Shown: positions 7,992 to 16,010 of the stretch, in pieces
How the letters are laid out: each line of letters begins with the position of its first letter
How positions within the stretch are numbered: the first letter of the stretch is position 1
Assembly (NCBI RefSeq): GCF_004348525.1
Contig: NZ_SMKG01000002.1
Span: forward strand, 84,898-148,897
Source: Micromonospora sp. 15K316
GTDB taxonomy: Bacteria; Actinomycetota; Actinomycetes; Mycobacteriales; Micromonosporaceae
Reading direction: 5' to 3'
Length of the DNA stretch: 64,000 nt
The notes under the pieces: generated by a model
Database searches by the model: none
What the model saw: the letters and a program-made list of their open reading frames with translations, nothing else
Told to the model about the DNA's origin: nothing
Translations under genes and position numbers: made by a program

Positions 7992-9257
7992 ATGTCCTCC
8001 ATCACGTGGCACCCGAAGGCGACGGCCTCCCCCAGGCGGCACGGCTTCGGCTTCTGGGCCATCGCGTTCGCCTATCTGGCCGTGATGGCGCTGGGCACCG
8101 TGCCGTCGCCGCTGTACCCGATCTACCAGCAGCGCGACGGCTTCTCGACCTTCACGATCACGATCGTCTTCGGCGCGTACGCGGCCGGCGTGGTGGTCAG
8201 CCTCTTCCTCGCCGGGCACGTCTCCGACTGGCACGGCCGGCGCAGGATCCTCGCGCCCGCGCTACTGCTCAGCCTGGCCGGCGCGACCGTCTTCCTGCTC
8301 TGGCCGGAGCTGCCGGGCCTGCTCGTGGCCCGGGTGCTCAACGGGCTCTCCGTCGGTGTGGTGACCGCCACCGCGACCGCCTGGCTGGTCGAGCTGCACG
8401 CCGCACACCGGCCACACGCCGGCCCGCGCCGGGCGCAGACGGTGGCCGTCGCCGTGAACCTGGGCGGGCTCGGCAGCGGCACGCTGCTCGCCGGCCTGCT
8501 CGCCGAGTGGGCGCCCGCCCCGCTGCGGCTGCCGTACGTGGTCATCCTGGTGGCGCTCGCGTTGGCGCTGGTCGGCGTGCTGCTCGCACCGGACCTGCGG
8601 GCGCTGCCCGAGCCGCGACCCCGTTACCGCCCGCAGCGGGTGGCGGTGCCCGCCGCCGCCCGCCCGCGCTACTACGCCGCCGCGTTCAGCGCCTTCCTCG
8701 GCTTCGGCGGCCTGGGCCTGTTCACCGGCCTGACCAGCACCTTCCTGGCCGTGATCATGCACCACCCGTCCCGCGCGCTGGCCGGCGCGAGCCTCTTCCT
8801 GATCTGCGCGGCCGGCGTGCTCGTGCAGATCACCACGCCGGGCTGGCCGCTGCGCCGCAGCCTCGCGGTCGGCACGGTGCTGCTGGTCGCCGGCATCGGT
8901 CTCGCCGTCGTCGCCGCCTGGCTCGGCACGCCGAGCCTCACCCTGTTCGTCATCGGTGCGGTGCTCAGCGGGGCCGGCGCCGGCGCGATGTTCCGGGGTG
9001 TGCTCGGCACCACCGCCGCCATCTCCACCCCCGAGGGACGGGCCGAGGCGCTCGCCGGCATCTTCCTCGCCGGTTACCTGGGCATGTCCGTGCCGGTGAT
9101 CGGCGTCGGGATCGCCCTGCGTCACGTGAGCCCGCGGGTGGCGCTGCTCGGCTTCGCCGTCTTCGTCACCCTCGGCGTCATCGGCGCCGCCCGCTGGCTG
9201 CTCGCGGACCCGGCCCGGTCCCCGTCGGCGGCGCCGGTGGCCGCCGTGCGCCGCTGA
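7992..9257 (+). CDS. MFS transporter
   Basis: This major-facilitator protein of about 421 residues is predicted to have 12 membrane helices. The loop after helix 2 carries the MFS motif A variant GHVSDWHGRRR (~70-80). It reads like a drug or metabolite exporter of the AraJ/YdhP-like branch. The ATG at 7992 was preferred over an upstream TTG at 7971. The divergent LysR gene is the probable regulator. The substrate is unknown. Confidence 0.88.
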   Translation: MSSITWHPKATASPRRHGFGFWAIAFAYLAVMALGTVPSPLYPIYQQRDGFSTFTITIVFGAYAAGVVVSLFLAGHVSDWHGRRRILAPALLLSLAGATVFLLWPELPGLLVARVLNGLSVGVVTATATAWLVELHAAHRPHAGPRRAQTVAVAVNLGGLGSGTLLAGLLAEWAPAPLRLPYVVILVALALALVGVLLAPDLRALPEPRPRYRPQRVAVPAAARPRYYAAAFSAFLGFGGLGLFTGLTSTFLAVIMHHPSRALAGASLFLICAAGVLVQITTPGWPLRRSLAVGTVLLVAGIGLAVVAAWLGTPSLTLFVIGAVLSGAGAGAMFRGVLGTTAAISTPEGRAEALAGIFLAGYLGMSVPVIGVGIALRHVSPRVALLGFAVFVTLGVIGAARWLLADPARSPSAAPVAAVRR

Positions 9258-9425
9258 CCACCGGCTCGCCGCGACGTCCGGGCGGCTCCGCGGCCCGTAG
9301 CCACGGATGTCGGACAGCCTGATCATCGGCGAGCTGCTCGCTGTCGCCGGCTGTGGTCGGACCTGTCGACCGGTGCGGATACCCCGACCTCGTCGACCTC
9401 GCGTGAATCAGGCGTAGGGGGCGGG

Positions 9426-10094
9426 TCAGCCACCGAAGGAGAGCCGGCGGAGACCGGCCGCGTCGACGGCCGCCCGCTCCCGGTCGCCGAGCGGCGCCCG
9501 CCCGGTGGCCTTGCGGATCAGCGTCAGCCGGTCCCAGCCCAGCTCGGCGGGGATCGGCCGCCCACCGGCCAGCAGGTCGGCGATCACCTGCGCGGCGGTC
9601 GGGGTGAGCCACGGCTCGCGGGCGAGCGCGGCGGCGAGGTCCAGGCCGTGCACACCGACCTCCACCACCCGGGTGCGCAGGAACTCGGTGAGGCTCATCG
9701 CGTCGCCGTGCCGGGTGCGCACCACCCGGTCGGCGGGTGCGGCCGCGACCGCGACGTCGGTCGCCCGCCAGGCCCGGTCGAAGTCCGCCACCAGCGCCGC
9801 GCCGTCGAGTTCGCGGGCCTCCCGCCGGCCGCTGTCGACGCGCGCGGCGTCGACCTCCGGAGTGAACTTCGGCGCCCCGAAGTAGCCGGCGGCGTCCACC
9901 TCCGCCCGTGGCGGGGCGGGCGCGGCGAGCATGTCGGCGGGGCGGCCCACGCCGCTGCGTACGTGCGCGAGCAGCTCGCGGACGGTCCAGGGCGGGCAGT
10001 CGGTCGGCCGGTCGAGGTCCGCCTCGGAGAGGCCGTGCAGCGCCTCGCCCAGCCGGGCGCACTCGTCCCGGAATGCCGCTCGTACCGTCTGCAC
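9426..10094 (-). CDS. mycothiol-dependent maleylpyruvate isomerase/DinB-family protein
   Basis: This 222-residue four-helix DinB-like protein belongs to the actinobacterial mycothiol-dependent family. LSEADLDRPTDCPPWTVREL near the N-terminus (CPPWTV...L.H) and the VVEVGVHGLDLAAAL segment carry the His residues expected to bind the metal. Start GTG 10094 was chosen because AAGGAG lies 6 nt upstream, between it and the alternative GTG 10109. Members isomerise maleylpyruvate or transfer mycothiol, and the specific reaction is not deducible. A TnpB element is inserted just upstream, leaving only ~45 bp of native leader. Confidence 0.8.
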   Translation of the reverse strand: MQTVRAAFRDECARLGEALHGLSEADLDRPTDCPPWTVRELLAHVRSGVGRPADMLAAPAPPRAEVDAAGYFGAPKFTPEVDAARVDSGRREARELDGAALVADFDRAWRATDVAVAAAPADRVVRTRHGDAMSLTEFLRTRVVEVGVHGLDLAAALAREPWLTPTAAQVIADLLAGGRPIPAELGWDRLTLIRKATGRAPLGDRERAAVDAAGLRRLSFGG

Positions 10095-10120
10095 GGCTGC
10101 TCCTTCCACCGCCGGTACCG

Positions 10121-11521
10121 TTACCTTTCAGTGCGCTCTAGTGAGCGTCTGTTGGGTAGTCCCGCCTTGCGGTGGGACGGTCCCGGTCTGATCCGCGGGG
10201 GTGCGGCGCCGGGTTGACGTTTCACGGCCACCAGCCCCGCAAGCGGGGTCTTATGGTTGGCTCCACGTCCTGCCACCGGGCCACTCCCGGCGGTATCGTA
10301 GTCGGCCGCGAGGGCGGCCAGGTTGTATGCGGCGTTCAGGTCCCGGTTCAGGGTCAGGCCGCAGACGCTGCAGTGGTAGGTCCGCTCGGACAGGGCGAGT
10401 TTGGTTTTCACCGCGCCACAGCCCGAGCAGGTCTTGCTCGACGGATACCAACGATCGGCGACGACCAACCGCCCACCGTTCCACTCCGTCTTGTACGCCA
10501 ACTGCCGACGCAACTCGGCGAACCCGGCATCCGCGACCCGCCGCGCCAACCGCCGGTTACGCAGCATCCCGGCGACGTGCAGGTCTTCGACCACAATCGT
10601 GCCGTGTTCGCGGGTCAGCCTTGTGGTGATCTGGTGCAGCCCGTCGCAGCGTAGGTTCGCCACCCGGCCATGCGCCCGACCCAGCCGGGCTCGGGCACGC
10701 TGCCACCGGTTCGAGGGGCGTTGACCGGTTCGCCGGTCGGGGCCTTGCCGGCGGGACAGGCGCCGCCCCAGGATCCGCAACCTGCGCTGCGCCTCGTCCA
10801 GGTGACGCGGGTTGGGTACCTGTTCACCGGTGGACAACACGGCCAGATGCGTGATCCCGAGATCCACCCCGACCGTCGAGCCGGGCCGGGCCGGCGTTCG
10901 TTCGGCGCGGTCGACTTCGACGGTGAACGACACGTGCCAGCGTGTGCGGTCTCGGCGCACGGTGGCGGACATGATCCAGGCGGTGCCGTTGTCGAGGCGG
11001 CGGGCCAGTTTCCGCGCCGACTCGTGCAGCTTCAGCCGACCCAACCTCGGCAACACCACATGCTTACGATCCGGCTCGACACGGATAGTGCCGGTGGTGA
11101 ACCGCACCGACGGGGTCGTGTGGCGGCGGGACTTGAAGCGCGGGAAGCCGACCGGCCGTCCAGCCCGCTTCCCTGACCGAGAATCAGCCCACGCCTTCAG
11201 CCCACGTGCGAGCGCGTCCAGACCGGTGTTGAACGCCTCCTTCGAACACTCCCGCCACCACGGCGCCACACCCTCCTTCGCCGCATTCCAACCCCGGCGA
11301 AGCGCCGGCAACGTCCAACCAATGGCCGGAGTCAGCTCGGCATCCGCGATGCCGTAGGAGCGTTCGGCTGCGCGTTGGTCCATGATCGCTTTCACCTGGG
11401 CGAGCGCCCAATTGTGGGCGACCCGCGCCGCCCCGGCATGCGCCAGCACCGCCCGCTGCTGCACCGGCGTCAGGTCAAGAGCGAACCGGTACGCCTGGAC
11501 CACCTGCACGGCCGTCACCAT
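10121..11521 (-). CDS. tnpB: TnpB RNA-guided nuclease of an IS200/IS605-type element
   Basis: This TnpB of about 466 residues looks intact. The N-terminal helix-turn-helix/WED region holds QAYRFALDLTPVQQRAVLAH. The RuvC catalytic residues are Asp220 (GVDLGITHLAV), Glu312 (IVVEDLHVAGM) and Asp394 (NRDLNAAYNLA). The zinc ribbon is Cys365-x2-Cys368 and Cys384-x2-Cys387. The ATG at 11521 was chosen as the family-like start (VTAVQVVQAYRF). Its last codons run through the right-end hairpin and apparently into host DNA. No tnpA transposase accompanies it, so movement would need one in trans. Confidence 0.88.
   Translation of the reverse strand: MVTAVQVVQAYRFALDLTPVQQRAVLAHAGAARVAHNWALAQVKAIMDQRAAERSYGIADAELTPAIGWTLPALRRGWNAAKEGVAPWWRECSKEAFNTGLDALARGLKAWADSRSGKRAGRPVGFPRFKSRRHTTPSVRFTTGTIRVEPDRKHVVLPRLGRLKLHESARKLARRLDNGTAWIMSATVRRDRTRWHVSFTVEVDRAERTPARPGSTVGVDLGITHLAVLSTGEQVPNPRHLDEAQRRLRILGRRLSRRQGPDRRTGQRPSNRWQRARARLGRAHGRVANLRCDGLHQITTRLTREHGTIVVEDLHVAGMLRNRRLARRVADAGFAELRRQLAYKTEWNGGRLVVADRWYPSSKTCSGCGAVKTKLALSERTYHCSVCGLTLNRDLNAAYNLAALAADYDTAGSGPVAGRGANHKTPLAGLVAVKRQPGAAPPRIRPGPSHRKAGLPNRRSLERTER
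10140..10255 (-). ncRNA. candidate TnpB guide (omega) RNA at the element's right end
   Basis: The 3' end of tnpB and the adjacent right end of the element hold two compact hairpins: 10159-10178 (8-bp stem, TTGC loop) and 10235-10248 (CCCCG/CGGGG). In characterised IS200/IS605 elements this location yields the omega RNA, whose guide is copied from DNA just outside the right end. The exact boundaries are not determined, and the guide would start near 10139 going down in coordinate. Confidence 0.35.
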
Positions 11522-11610
11522 AACGACGACCACCGACAGGAACCATCCGCGCAAACAGGCCAACGACCACGTCTTCGTTTGCACCCTGCCCGACCGCTTC
11601 CGCAACGAGA
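10140..11610 (-). mobile_element. IS200/IS605-type element carrying only tnpB
   Basis: The element spans tnpB plus a short left end (about 11522-11610) and a structured right end (10140-10180). The ends are estimated from hairpins and from where host-like sequence resumes. There are no terminal inverted repeats or target duplication, as expected for this family. It sits between the VOC gene at 11820 and the promoter-proximal end of the DinB-type gene. Confidence 0.6.
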
Positions 11611-11819
11611 TCGTCACCCAGCCGTCACCGAGCAGCTCGAAACCCCCATCTCACCCGCTACTGGACACCAGAGTCCACCACCGATCGCTAAAGACCGCCA
11701 GGAAGACACCAGCTGGCAACCCTCTCACGTCGCCTGTCCGGTCGGCCGGCCCGGGACTCGACGGGCGGGTGCCCGCGCTGCGACCGGGAATTGTCGTATC
11801 CACGCCCTACGGTGGACCG

Positions 11820-12191
11820 ATGGACTGGAAGATCGAGCTCATCCCCGTACCGGTGACCGATGTCGACCGGGCCAAGGCGTTCTACCAGAAGGTCGGCTTC
11901 AACGCCGACCACGACCACCGGGTGCACGAGAGCCTGCGGTTCGTTCAGCTGACCCCGCCCGGCTCGGCGTGCTCCATCGTGATCGGCGACGGCATCACCG
12001 ACAAGACCCCTGGCACGCAGGAGATCCAGGTGGTGGTCGCCGACGCCGCGGCGGCGCGCCGGCAGCTGCTCGACGCGGGCGTCGAGGCGAGCGAGGTCGA
12101 CCCGCAGCCCTGGGGCACCTTCGTCTACTTCCGCGATCCCGACGGGAACTCGTGGTCCCTCCAGGCGATCGAGTCGCGCCCGAACGGCTGA
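11820..12191 (+). CDS. VOC-family (glyoxalase-like) protein
   Basis: This 123-residue single-domain vicinal-oxygen-chelate protein contains two beta-alpha-beta-beta-beta modules: VPVTDVDRAKAFYQKVGFN at the start and FVYFRDPDGNSWSLQAIE at the end. Candidate metal ligands are the Asp/His near the N-terminus and the Glu of LQAIE. A TACGGT -10 box at 11808-11813 puts the transcription start at the ATG, so the mRNA is probably leaderless. Substrates range from antibiotics to aldehydes in this superfamily, so none is assigned. Confidence 0.85.
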   Translation: MDWKIELIPVPVTDVDRAKAFYQKVGFNADHDHRVHESLRFVQLTPPGSACSIVIGDGITDKTPGTQEIQVVVADAAAARRQLLDAGVEASEVDPQPWGTFVYFRDPDGNSWSLQAIESRPNG

Positions 12192-12210
12192 TCGACGCGG
12201 CTCCCTCCCA

Positions 12211-12227
12211 CACCGGCCCGGCCGGTG
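12211..12227. terminator. short hairpin between convergent genes
   Basis: CACCGGC (12211-12217) pairs with GCCGGTG (12221-12227) around a 3-nt loop. It lies between the VOC gene and the convergent PAP2 gene. Confidence 0.45.
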
Positions 12228-12232
12228 CCGCC

Positions 12233-13114
12233 TCAGCCCTGGTGACGCGGCACCAGCCGGTGCACCACGGCGAGGACCAGCGCCATCACCACCGCCATCG
12301 TTCCGGCGATGCCGGCCGCGCTCCCGGCGTACGCGACGAAGAGCGCCCGCCGCGAGAGCGCGTCCGGCGCGACGGCACGCAGGTCCGTCAGCCAGCCCAG
12401 AGCCAGCCCCGAGAGGACCAGGGCGATCACCCCGCCGACGCCGAGCACCACGGTGGCGACCCGGTGCGCGTCGGCGGTGGAGATCTGCGCCTGCTCGCGC
12501 TGGGTCACCAGCAGGACCAGCCCGGCCAGCGCCGCCCAGACCCCCACCACGAGGAACGCGGTCAGCGCGTCGCTGGGCCGGTGCCAGCCGGCGGAGAGGG
12601 TCGCCACGCCGGCGGCGGCCGCGTAGCCGGCGCCGACGAACGCGCCGAGCGCGCGCACCTTGGCCGGCAGGACGAGCACCAGCGCCACCGCCACCGACGC
12701 CGCCACGGCGGTGTGCCCGCTCGGCAGGCTGTTGCCGGCGTAGATGCGTTCGAGGTCGATGCCGAGGTCGGGACGGGAGAGCCCGTGTTTGAGCAGCTGG
12801 GTGGTGACGTTGGCGCCGGCGATCAGCAGGGTCGCGGTGATCGCCAGCGCGATCCGGCCCCGCATCAGGGCGATGAACCCGATCACGACGGTCGCGGCCA
12901 GCAGGGAGACCACCGACATGGCGTTGAGGATCCGGTCGACCGGTTCGTCGATACGATCCTGCCCGATCCGGTTGCCCGTGAGCGCCACCGTGTCGATCCA
13001 CTGGCCGAGCCCGGTGTGCAGGGCCACCCGCCAGGCCACGATGAACGCGGCCACCTGCACCAGAACGAGCAGGACAAGCCAGGCCGCCGTCCAACCCCTC
13101 GCCGTCGCCCGCAC
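12233..13114 (-). CDS. PAP2-family membrane phosphatase
   Basis: This 293-residue integral membrane phosphatase has about seven membrane helices. The three PAP2 signatures are present: KHGLSRPD (109-116), PSGHT (131-135) and AGWHRPSD (176-182), with the catalytic histidines in the second and third. The family dephosphorylates lipid phosphates such as undecaprenyl pyrophosphate or phosphatidic acid. A C-terminal extension of three more helices (~200-290) follows the catalytic core. The GTG start has a TACCGT box 6 nt upstream (13121-13126 complement), indicating a leaderless message. Confidence 0.9.
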   Translation of the reverse strand: MRATARGWTAAWLVLLVLVQVAAFIVAWRVALHTGLGQWIDTVALTGNRIGQDRIDEPVDRILNAMSVVSLLAATVVIGFIALMRGRIALAITATLLIAGANVTTQLLKHGLSRPDLGIDLERIYAGNSLPSGHTAVAASVAVALVLVLPAKVRALGAFVGAGYAAAAGVATLSAGWHRPSDALTAFLVVGVWAALAGLVLLVTQREQAQISTADAHRVATVVLGVGGVIALVLSGLALGWLTDLRAVAPDALSRRALFVAYAGSAAGIAGTMAVVMALVLAVVHRLVPRHQG

Positions 13115-13203
13115 GCGCCAACGGTAGCGAGCGCGCGAACGTGGGCGGCGGGTGGGCCGACCTCTTCCTACGGTTAGGTTTGGACCGAGGTCAGGAGGTG
13201 ACG

Positions 13204-13920
13204 GTGACGGGAGGACCGCAGCACGAGGCCCCGCCCCCGGAGCGCGTGCCGCAGCGACCCGCGGGCGCCGCGACCAGCGATCAGGGTCGCCCGGAGTCCC
13301 TCGCCGACCTGCTCGGCGGCCGCGGGGGCGCGATCGACGCGACCCTGCCGCCGGTGGCGTTCGCCGCGGGCTGGCTGCTGGCCGGCGAGTCGATCTGGGC
13401 CGGCGTCGGTGCCGCGGTGGTGACCGGCGCCGGGGTGGCGGTCTGGCGGCTGCGCCGGGGTGACCGGCCGCGTTCGGTGCTCATCGGGCTGCTGGCGGTC
13501 TGCGTGGCCGCGTTGATCGCGCTGCGCACCGGTCGGGCCGAGGATTTCTTCCTGCTCCAACTGCTCTCCAACGCGGCGAGCGCGTTGGCCTGGGCGGTGA
13601 GCATCCTGCTGCGCTGGCCGCTGCTGGGCGTGGTGGTCGGCGCCGCGCTCGGCCAACGCACCCGGTGGCGGCGGGACGCGGCGCTGGTGCGGGCGTACGG
13701 GCGGGGCAGTTGGATCTGGACCGCCACCTACCTGCTGCGGGTCGCGGTGTTCGTCCCGCTCTATCTCGGCGGGCAGGTGGTGGCGCTGGTGGCGACGCGG
13801 GTCGCGCTCACCTGGCCGCTGGTGGCGGCGGCGTTGGCGGTGAGCTGGGTGGTGGTGCGTCGATCGCTGCCGGCCGGTCACCCCGGGCTGCGCCATCCGG
13901 TCGAGCCGGCGGAAGGCTGA
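13204..13920 (+). CDS. DUF3159 membrane protein
   Basis: This is an actinobacterial DUF3159 membrane protein of 238 residues. A polar N-terminus of about 40 residues precedes five or six hydrophobic helices, including AFAAGWLLAGESIWAGVGAA and LLGVVVGAALGQRTRWRRDA. AGGAGG at 13193-13198 sits 5 nt before the GTG chosen here. In other actinomycetes relatives often neighbour OB-fold proteins and transporters. The function is unknown. It is divergent from the PAP2 gene. Confidence 0.85.
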   Translation: MTGGPQHEAPPPERVPQRPAGAATSDQGRPESLADLLGGRGGAIDATLPPVAFAAGWLLAGESIWAGVGAAVVTGAGVAVWRLRRGDRPRSVLIGLLAVCVAALIALRTGRAEDFFLLQLLSNAASALAWAVSILLRWPLLGVVVGAALGQRTRWRRDAALVRAYGRGSWIWTATYLLRVAVFVPLYLGGQVVALVATRVALTWPLVAAALAVSWVVVRRSLPAGHPGLRHPVEPAEG

Positions 13921-13957
13921 CCCGCGACGGCGGGGACGGGCGCTCCACAAAGTAGGA

Positions 13958-13987
13958 GAGAGGCCGCCACGGGGGGAGCGGCCTCTC
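13958..13987 (+). terminator. hairpin terminator after the DUF3159 gene
   Basis: A perfect 10-bp stem pairs GAGAGGCCGC (13958-13967) with GCGGCCTCTC (13978-13987) across a 10-nt loop, 38 bp after the stop. Confidence 0.75.
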
Positions 13988-14105
13988 CAGTGATGTACGT
14001 TACTCCGTCAAACTCCCGCGCGTGATCCCGCGTCGGCCTCTTTTTTCCGCGCTTCGTCCAACGAACGGTCTCCGTCCGGTGGTCGGTGCGCGTCGAGAGG
14101 CGTAC

Positions 14106-14130
14106 TGCCATAATCATGGGAGCGCTCCCG
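14106..14130 (+). promoter_or_regulatory. promoter with CebR-type operator upstream of the beta-glucosidase
   Basis: An extended -10 (TG at 14106-14107, CATAAT at 14109-14114) is followed at once by TGGGAGCGCTCCCG (14117-14130). The core matches the CebR operator TGGGAGCGCTCCCA known from Streptomyces cellobiose regulons. Its position over the transcription start predicts repression, relieved by cello-oligosaccharides. The -35 is weak. No cebR or cebEFG genes are in the window. Confidence 0.75.
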
Positions 14131-14161
14131 CACGTGGGCGCCCGGCCCACGAGGAGAACCG

Positions 14162-15502
14162 ATGTCGATGCCCACCCCACGGCGAACGCCGCTGCGTTTC
14201 CCGGCCGGCTTCGGCTGGGGCGCCTCCACCTCCGCCTACCAGATCGAGGGGGCGACGAAGGAGGACGGCCGGGGCGAGTCGGTCTGGGACACCTTCAGCC
14301 GCACTCCGGGACGTACCCGCAACGGCGACACCGGCGACGTCGCCGCCGACCACTACCACCGGTACCGCGAGGACCTCGACCTCATGCGCGACCTCGGGCT
14401 GCGCAGCTACCGGTTCTCCATCGCCTGGCCGCGAATCCAACCCGACGGCACCGGCGCGCCCAACCAGCGCGGCCTCGACTTCTACCGCCGCCTCCTCGAC
14501 GGCCTGCACGAACGCGGGATCACCCCGATGGCGACCCTGTTCCACTGGGACCTGCCGCAGGCGCTCCAGGACGCCGGCGGCTGGGAGTCGCGGGACACCG
14601 CGTACCGCTTCGCCGAGTACGCCGAGACGCTGTTCCGCGCGCTCGGCGACCGGGTACCGACCTGGCTCACCATCAACGAGCCGAAGACCGTCGTACAGAA
14701 CGGCTACCTCTCCGGGCACCACGCGCCCGGCCGGCAGGACCGGGAGGCCGCCTACCTGGTCGCCCACCATCTGCAACTCGCGCACGGTCTGGCCGTCCGG
14801 GCGCTGCGCGCCACCGGCCCCGGCCGGATCGGACCGGCGCTCAACCTGCACCCCTGCTACCCGGCCGACGACTCGCCGGAGGCGGCGGCCGCCGCCCGGC
14901 TCTACGACGGCTACGAGAACCGCCTCTACCTCGACTCCGCCCTCACCGGCCGCTACCCGCAGGACGTGCTGGCGGACCTCGGGCCGGAGAGCCGGATGGT
15001 GCGCGGCATCGCCGACGGCGACCTGGAGGTCATCTCCGCGCCGATCGACATCCTGGCCGTGCAGTACTACACCCCGATCTACGTGACCGCCCAGGGCGGC
15101 ACCGCCCGACGCCGGCCGGTGTCCCAGGCCGAGTGGCAGCAGATCTACCCCGAGGGCCTGTACGACATCCTGACCCGGGTCACCCGCGACTACGGGCCGG
15201 TCCCGATCATGGTGACGGAGAACGGACTGCCCGCCGCGGACACCCTGGGTTCCGACGACACCGTCGACGACGCGGCACGGGTCGCCTTCCTCCGCGACCA
15301 CCTGACCGCCGCGCACCGGGCGCTGACCGACGGGGTGCCGCTGGAGAGCTTCCACGTCTGGTCCCTGCTCGACAACTTCGAGTGGGACGAGGGGTACGAC
15401 CAGCGCTGGGGCCTGGTGTACGTGGACTACCCCACCCAGCGGCGCATCCCCAAGCGCAGCGCACACTGGTACCGCACGGTCATCGCCGACAACGGCCTCT
15501 GA
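14162..15502 (+). CDS. GH1 beta-glucosidase
   Basis: This 446-residue family 1 glycoside hydrolase lacks a signal peptide, so it acts in the cytoplasm on imported cellobiose or cello-oligosaccharides. The acid/base Glu173 lies in TINEP, the nucleophile Glu353 in MVTENG, and the N-terminal FGWGASTSAYQIEGA and C-terminal LDNFEWDEGY segments are typical. The CebR-type operator 30 bp upstream ties it to the cellobiose regulon (like bglC of Streptomyces), here apart from any transporter. GAGGAGAA precedes the ATG. A strong terminator follows. Confidence 0.93.
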   Translation: MSMPTPRRTPLRFPAGFGWGASTSAYQIEGATKEDGRGESVWDTFSRTPGRTRNGDTGDVAADHYHRYREDLDLMRDLGLRSYRFSIAWPRIQPDGTGAPNQRGLDFYRRLLDGLHERGITPMATLFHWDLPQALQDAGGWESRDTAYRFAEYAETLFRALGDRVPTWLTINEPKTVVQNGYLSGHHAPGRQDREAAYLVAHHLQLAHGLAVRALRATGPGRIGPALNLHPCYPADDSPEAAAAARLYDGYENRLYLDSALTGRYPQDVLADLGPESRMVRGIADGDLEVISAPIDILAVQYYTPIYVTAQGGTARRRPVSQAEWQQIYPEGLYDILTRVTRDYGPVPIMVTENGLPAADTLGSDDTVDDAARVAFLRDHLTAAHRALTDGVPLESFHVWSLLDNFEWDEGYDQRWGLVYVDYPTQRRIPKRSAHWYRTVIADNGL

Positions 15503-15531
15503 GCCACGGACTCACCGCCCCGGGCCCGGCA

Positions 15532-15559
15532 CCCCGGGTCCGGGGCACCGGACCCGGGG
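15532..15559. terminator. hairpin terminator between the beta-glucosidase and cvnB
   Basis: A perfect 12-bp stem pairs CCCCGGGTCCGG (15532-15543) with CCGGACCCGGGG (15548-15559), with a 4-nt loop. It separates two convergent transcription units. Confidence 0.85.
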
Positions 15560-15587
15560 AGAGCCGACCGTACGGCGGTGGCGTCGC

Positions 15588-16010
15588 TCAACGCGGCAAC
15601 GCCTGCTGCAACTCGGCCCGCAGCGCCGGGGTGAGCATCTCCCCCGCCTGCTTGGCGAGCCGGGCCATCTCGTAGCCCACCACGCCGATGTCGGCGTCCG
15701 CGGCCGCGAGGGTGGCGAGGATCGAGCCGTCACGCACCTGCATGACCAGGAAGTAGCCGCGGCCCATCTCGACGACCGTCTGCTTGACGACGTCCCCGTC
15801 GAACATCTGCGCGGCACCCGAGGTGATGCTCATCAACCCGGAGGTCACCGCCGCCAACTTGTCCGCGTTGTCGCGGGGAAGGTGGTCGGAGATCGCCACC
15901 AGAAGCCCGTCCGAGGAGACCACCGCCGCGTGGGCGACACCGGGCACCCGCTCGGCGAAGCCACTGACCAGCCAGCTGAGGTCACGCGCCTCCTGACTCA
16001 ACGTCGTCAC
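15588..16010 (-). CDS. cvnB: roadblock/LC7-domain protein of a conservon (CvnB)
   Basis: This 140-residue roadblock/LC7 protein ([60 protein letters not shown]) corresponds to CvnB. In Streptomyces conservons it works with the kinase CvnA, DUF742 protein CvnC and GTPase CvnD in a membrane-associated signalling complex. Its GTG overlaps the kinase stop (GTGA, 16007-16010), and its GGAGG site lies inside the kinase gene, implying coupled translation. No cvnC or cvnD follows. Instead a terminator and a convergent gene come next. Confidence 0.88.
   Translation of the reverse strand: MTTLSQEARDLSWLVSGFAERVPGVAHAAVVSSDGLLVAISDHLPRDNADKLAAVTSGLMSITSGAAQMFDGDVVKQTVVEMGRGYFLVMQVRDGSILATLAAADADIGVVGYEMARLAKQAGEMLTPALRAELQQALPR

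Noticed and set aside
9258..9425. Additional small gene between the MFS and DinB-type genes
   Set aside because: The 168 bp between convergent genes contain only fragments of longer shadow frames. No start with a ribosome site.
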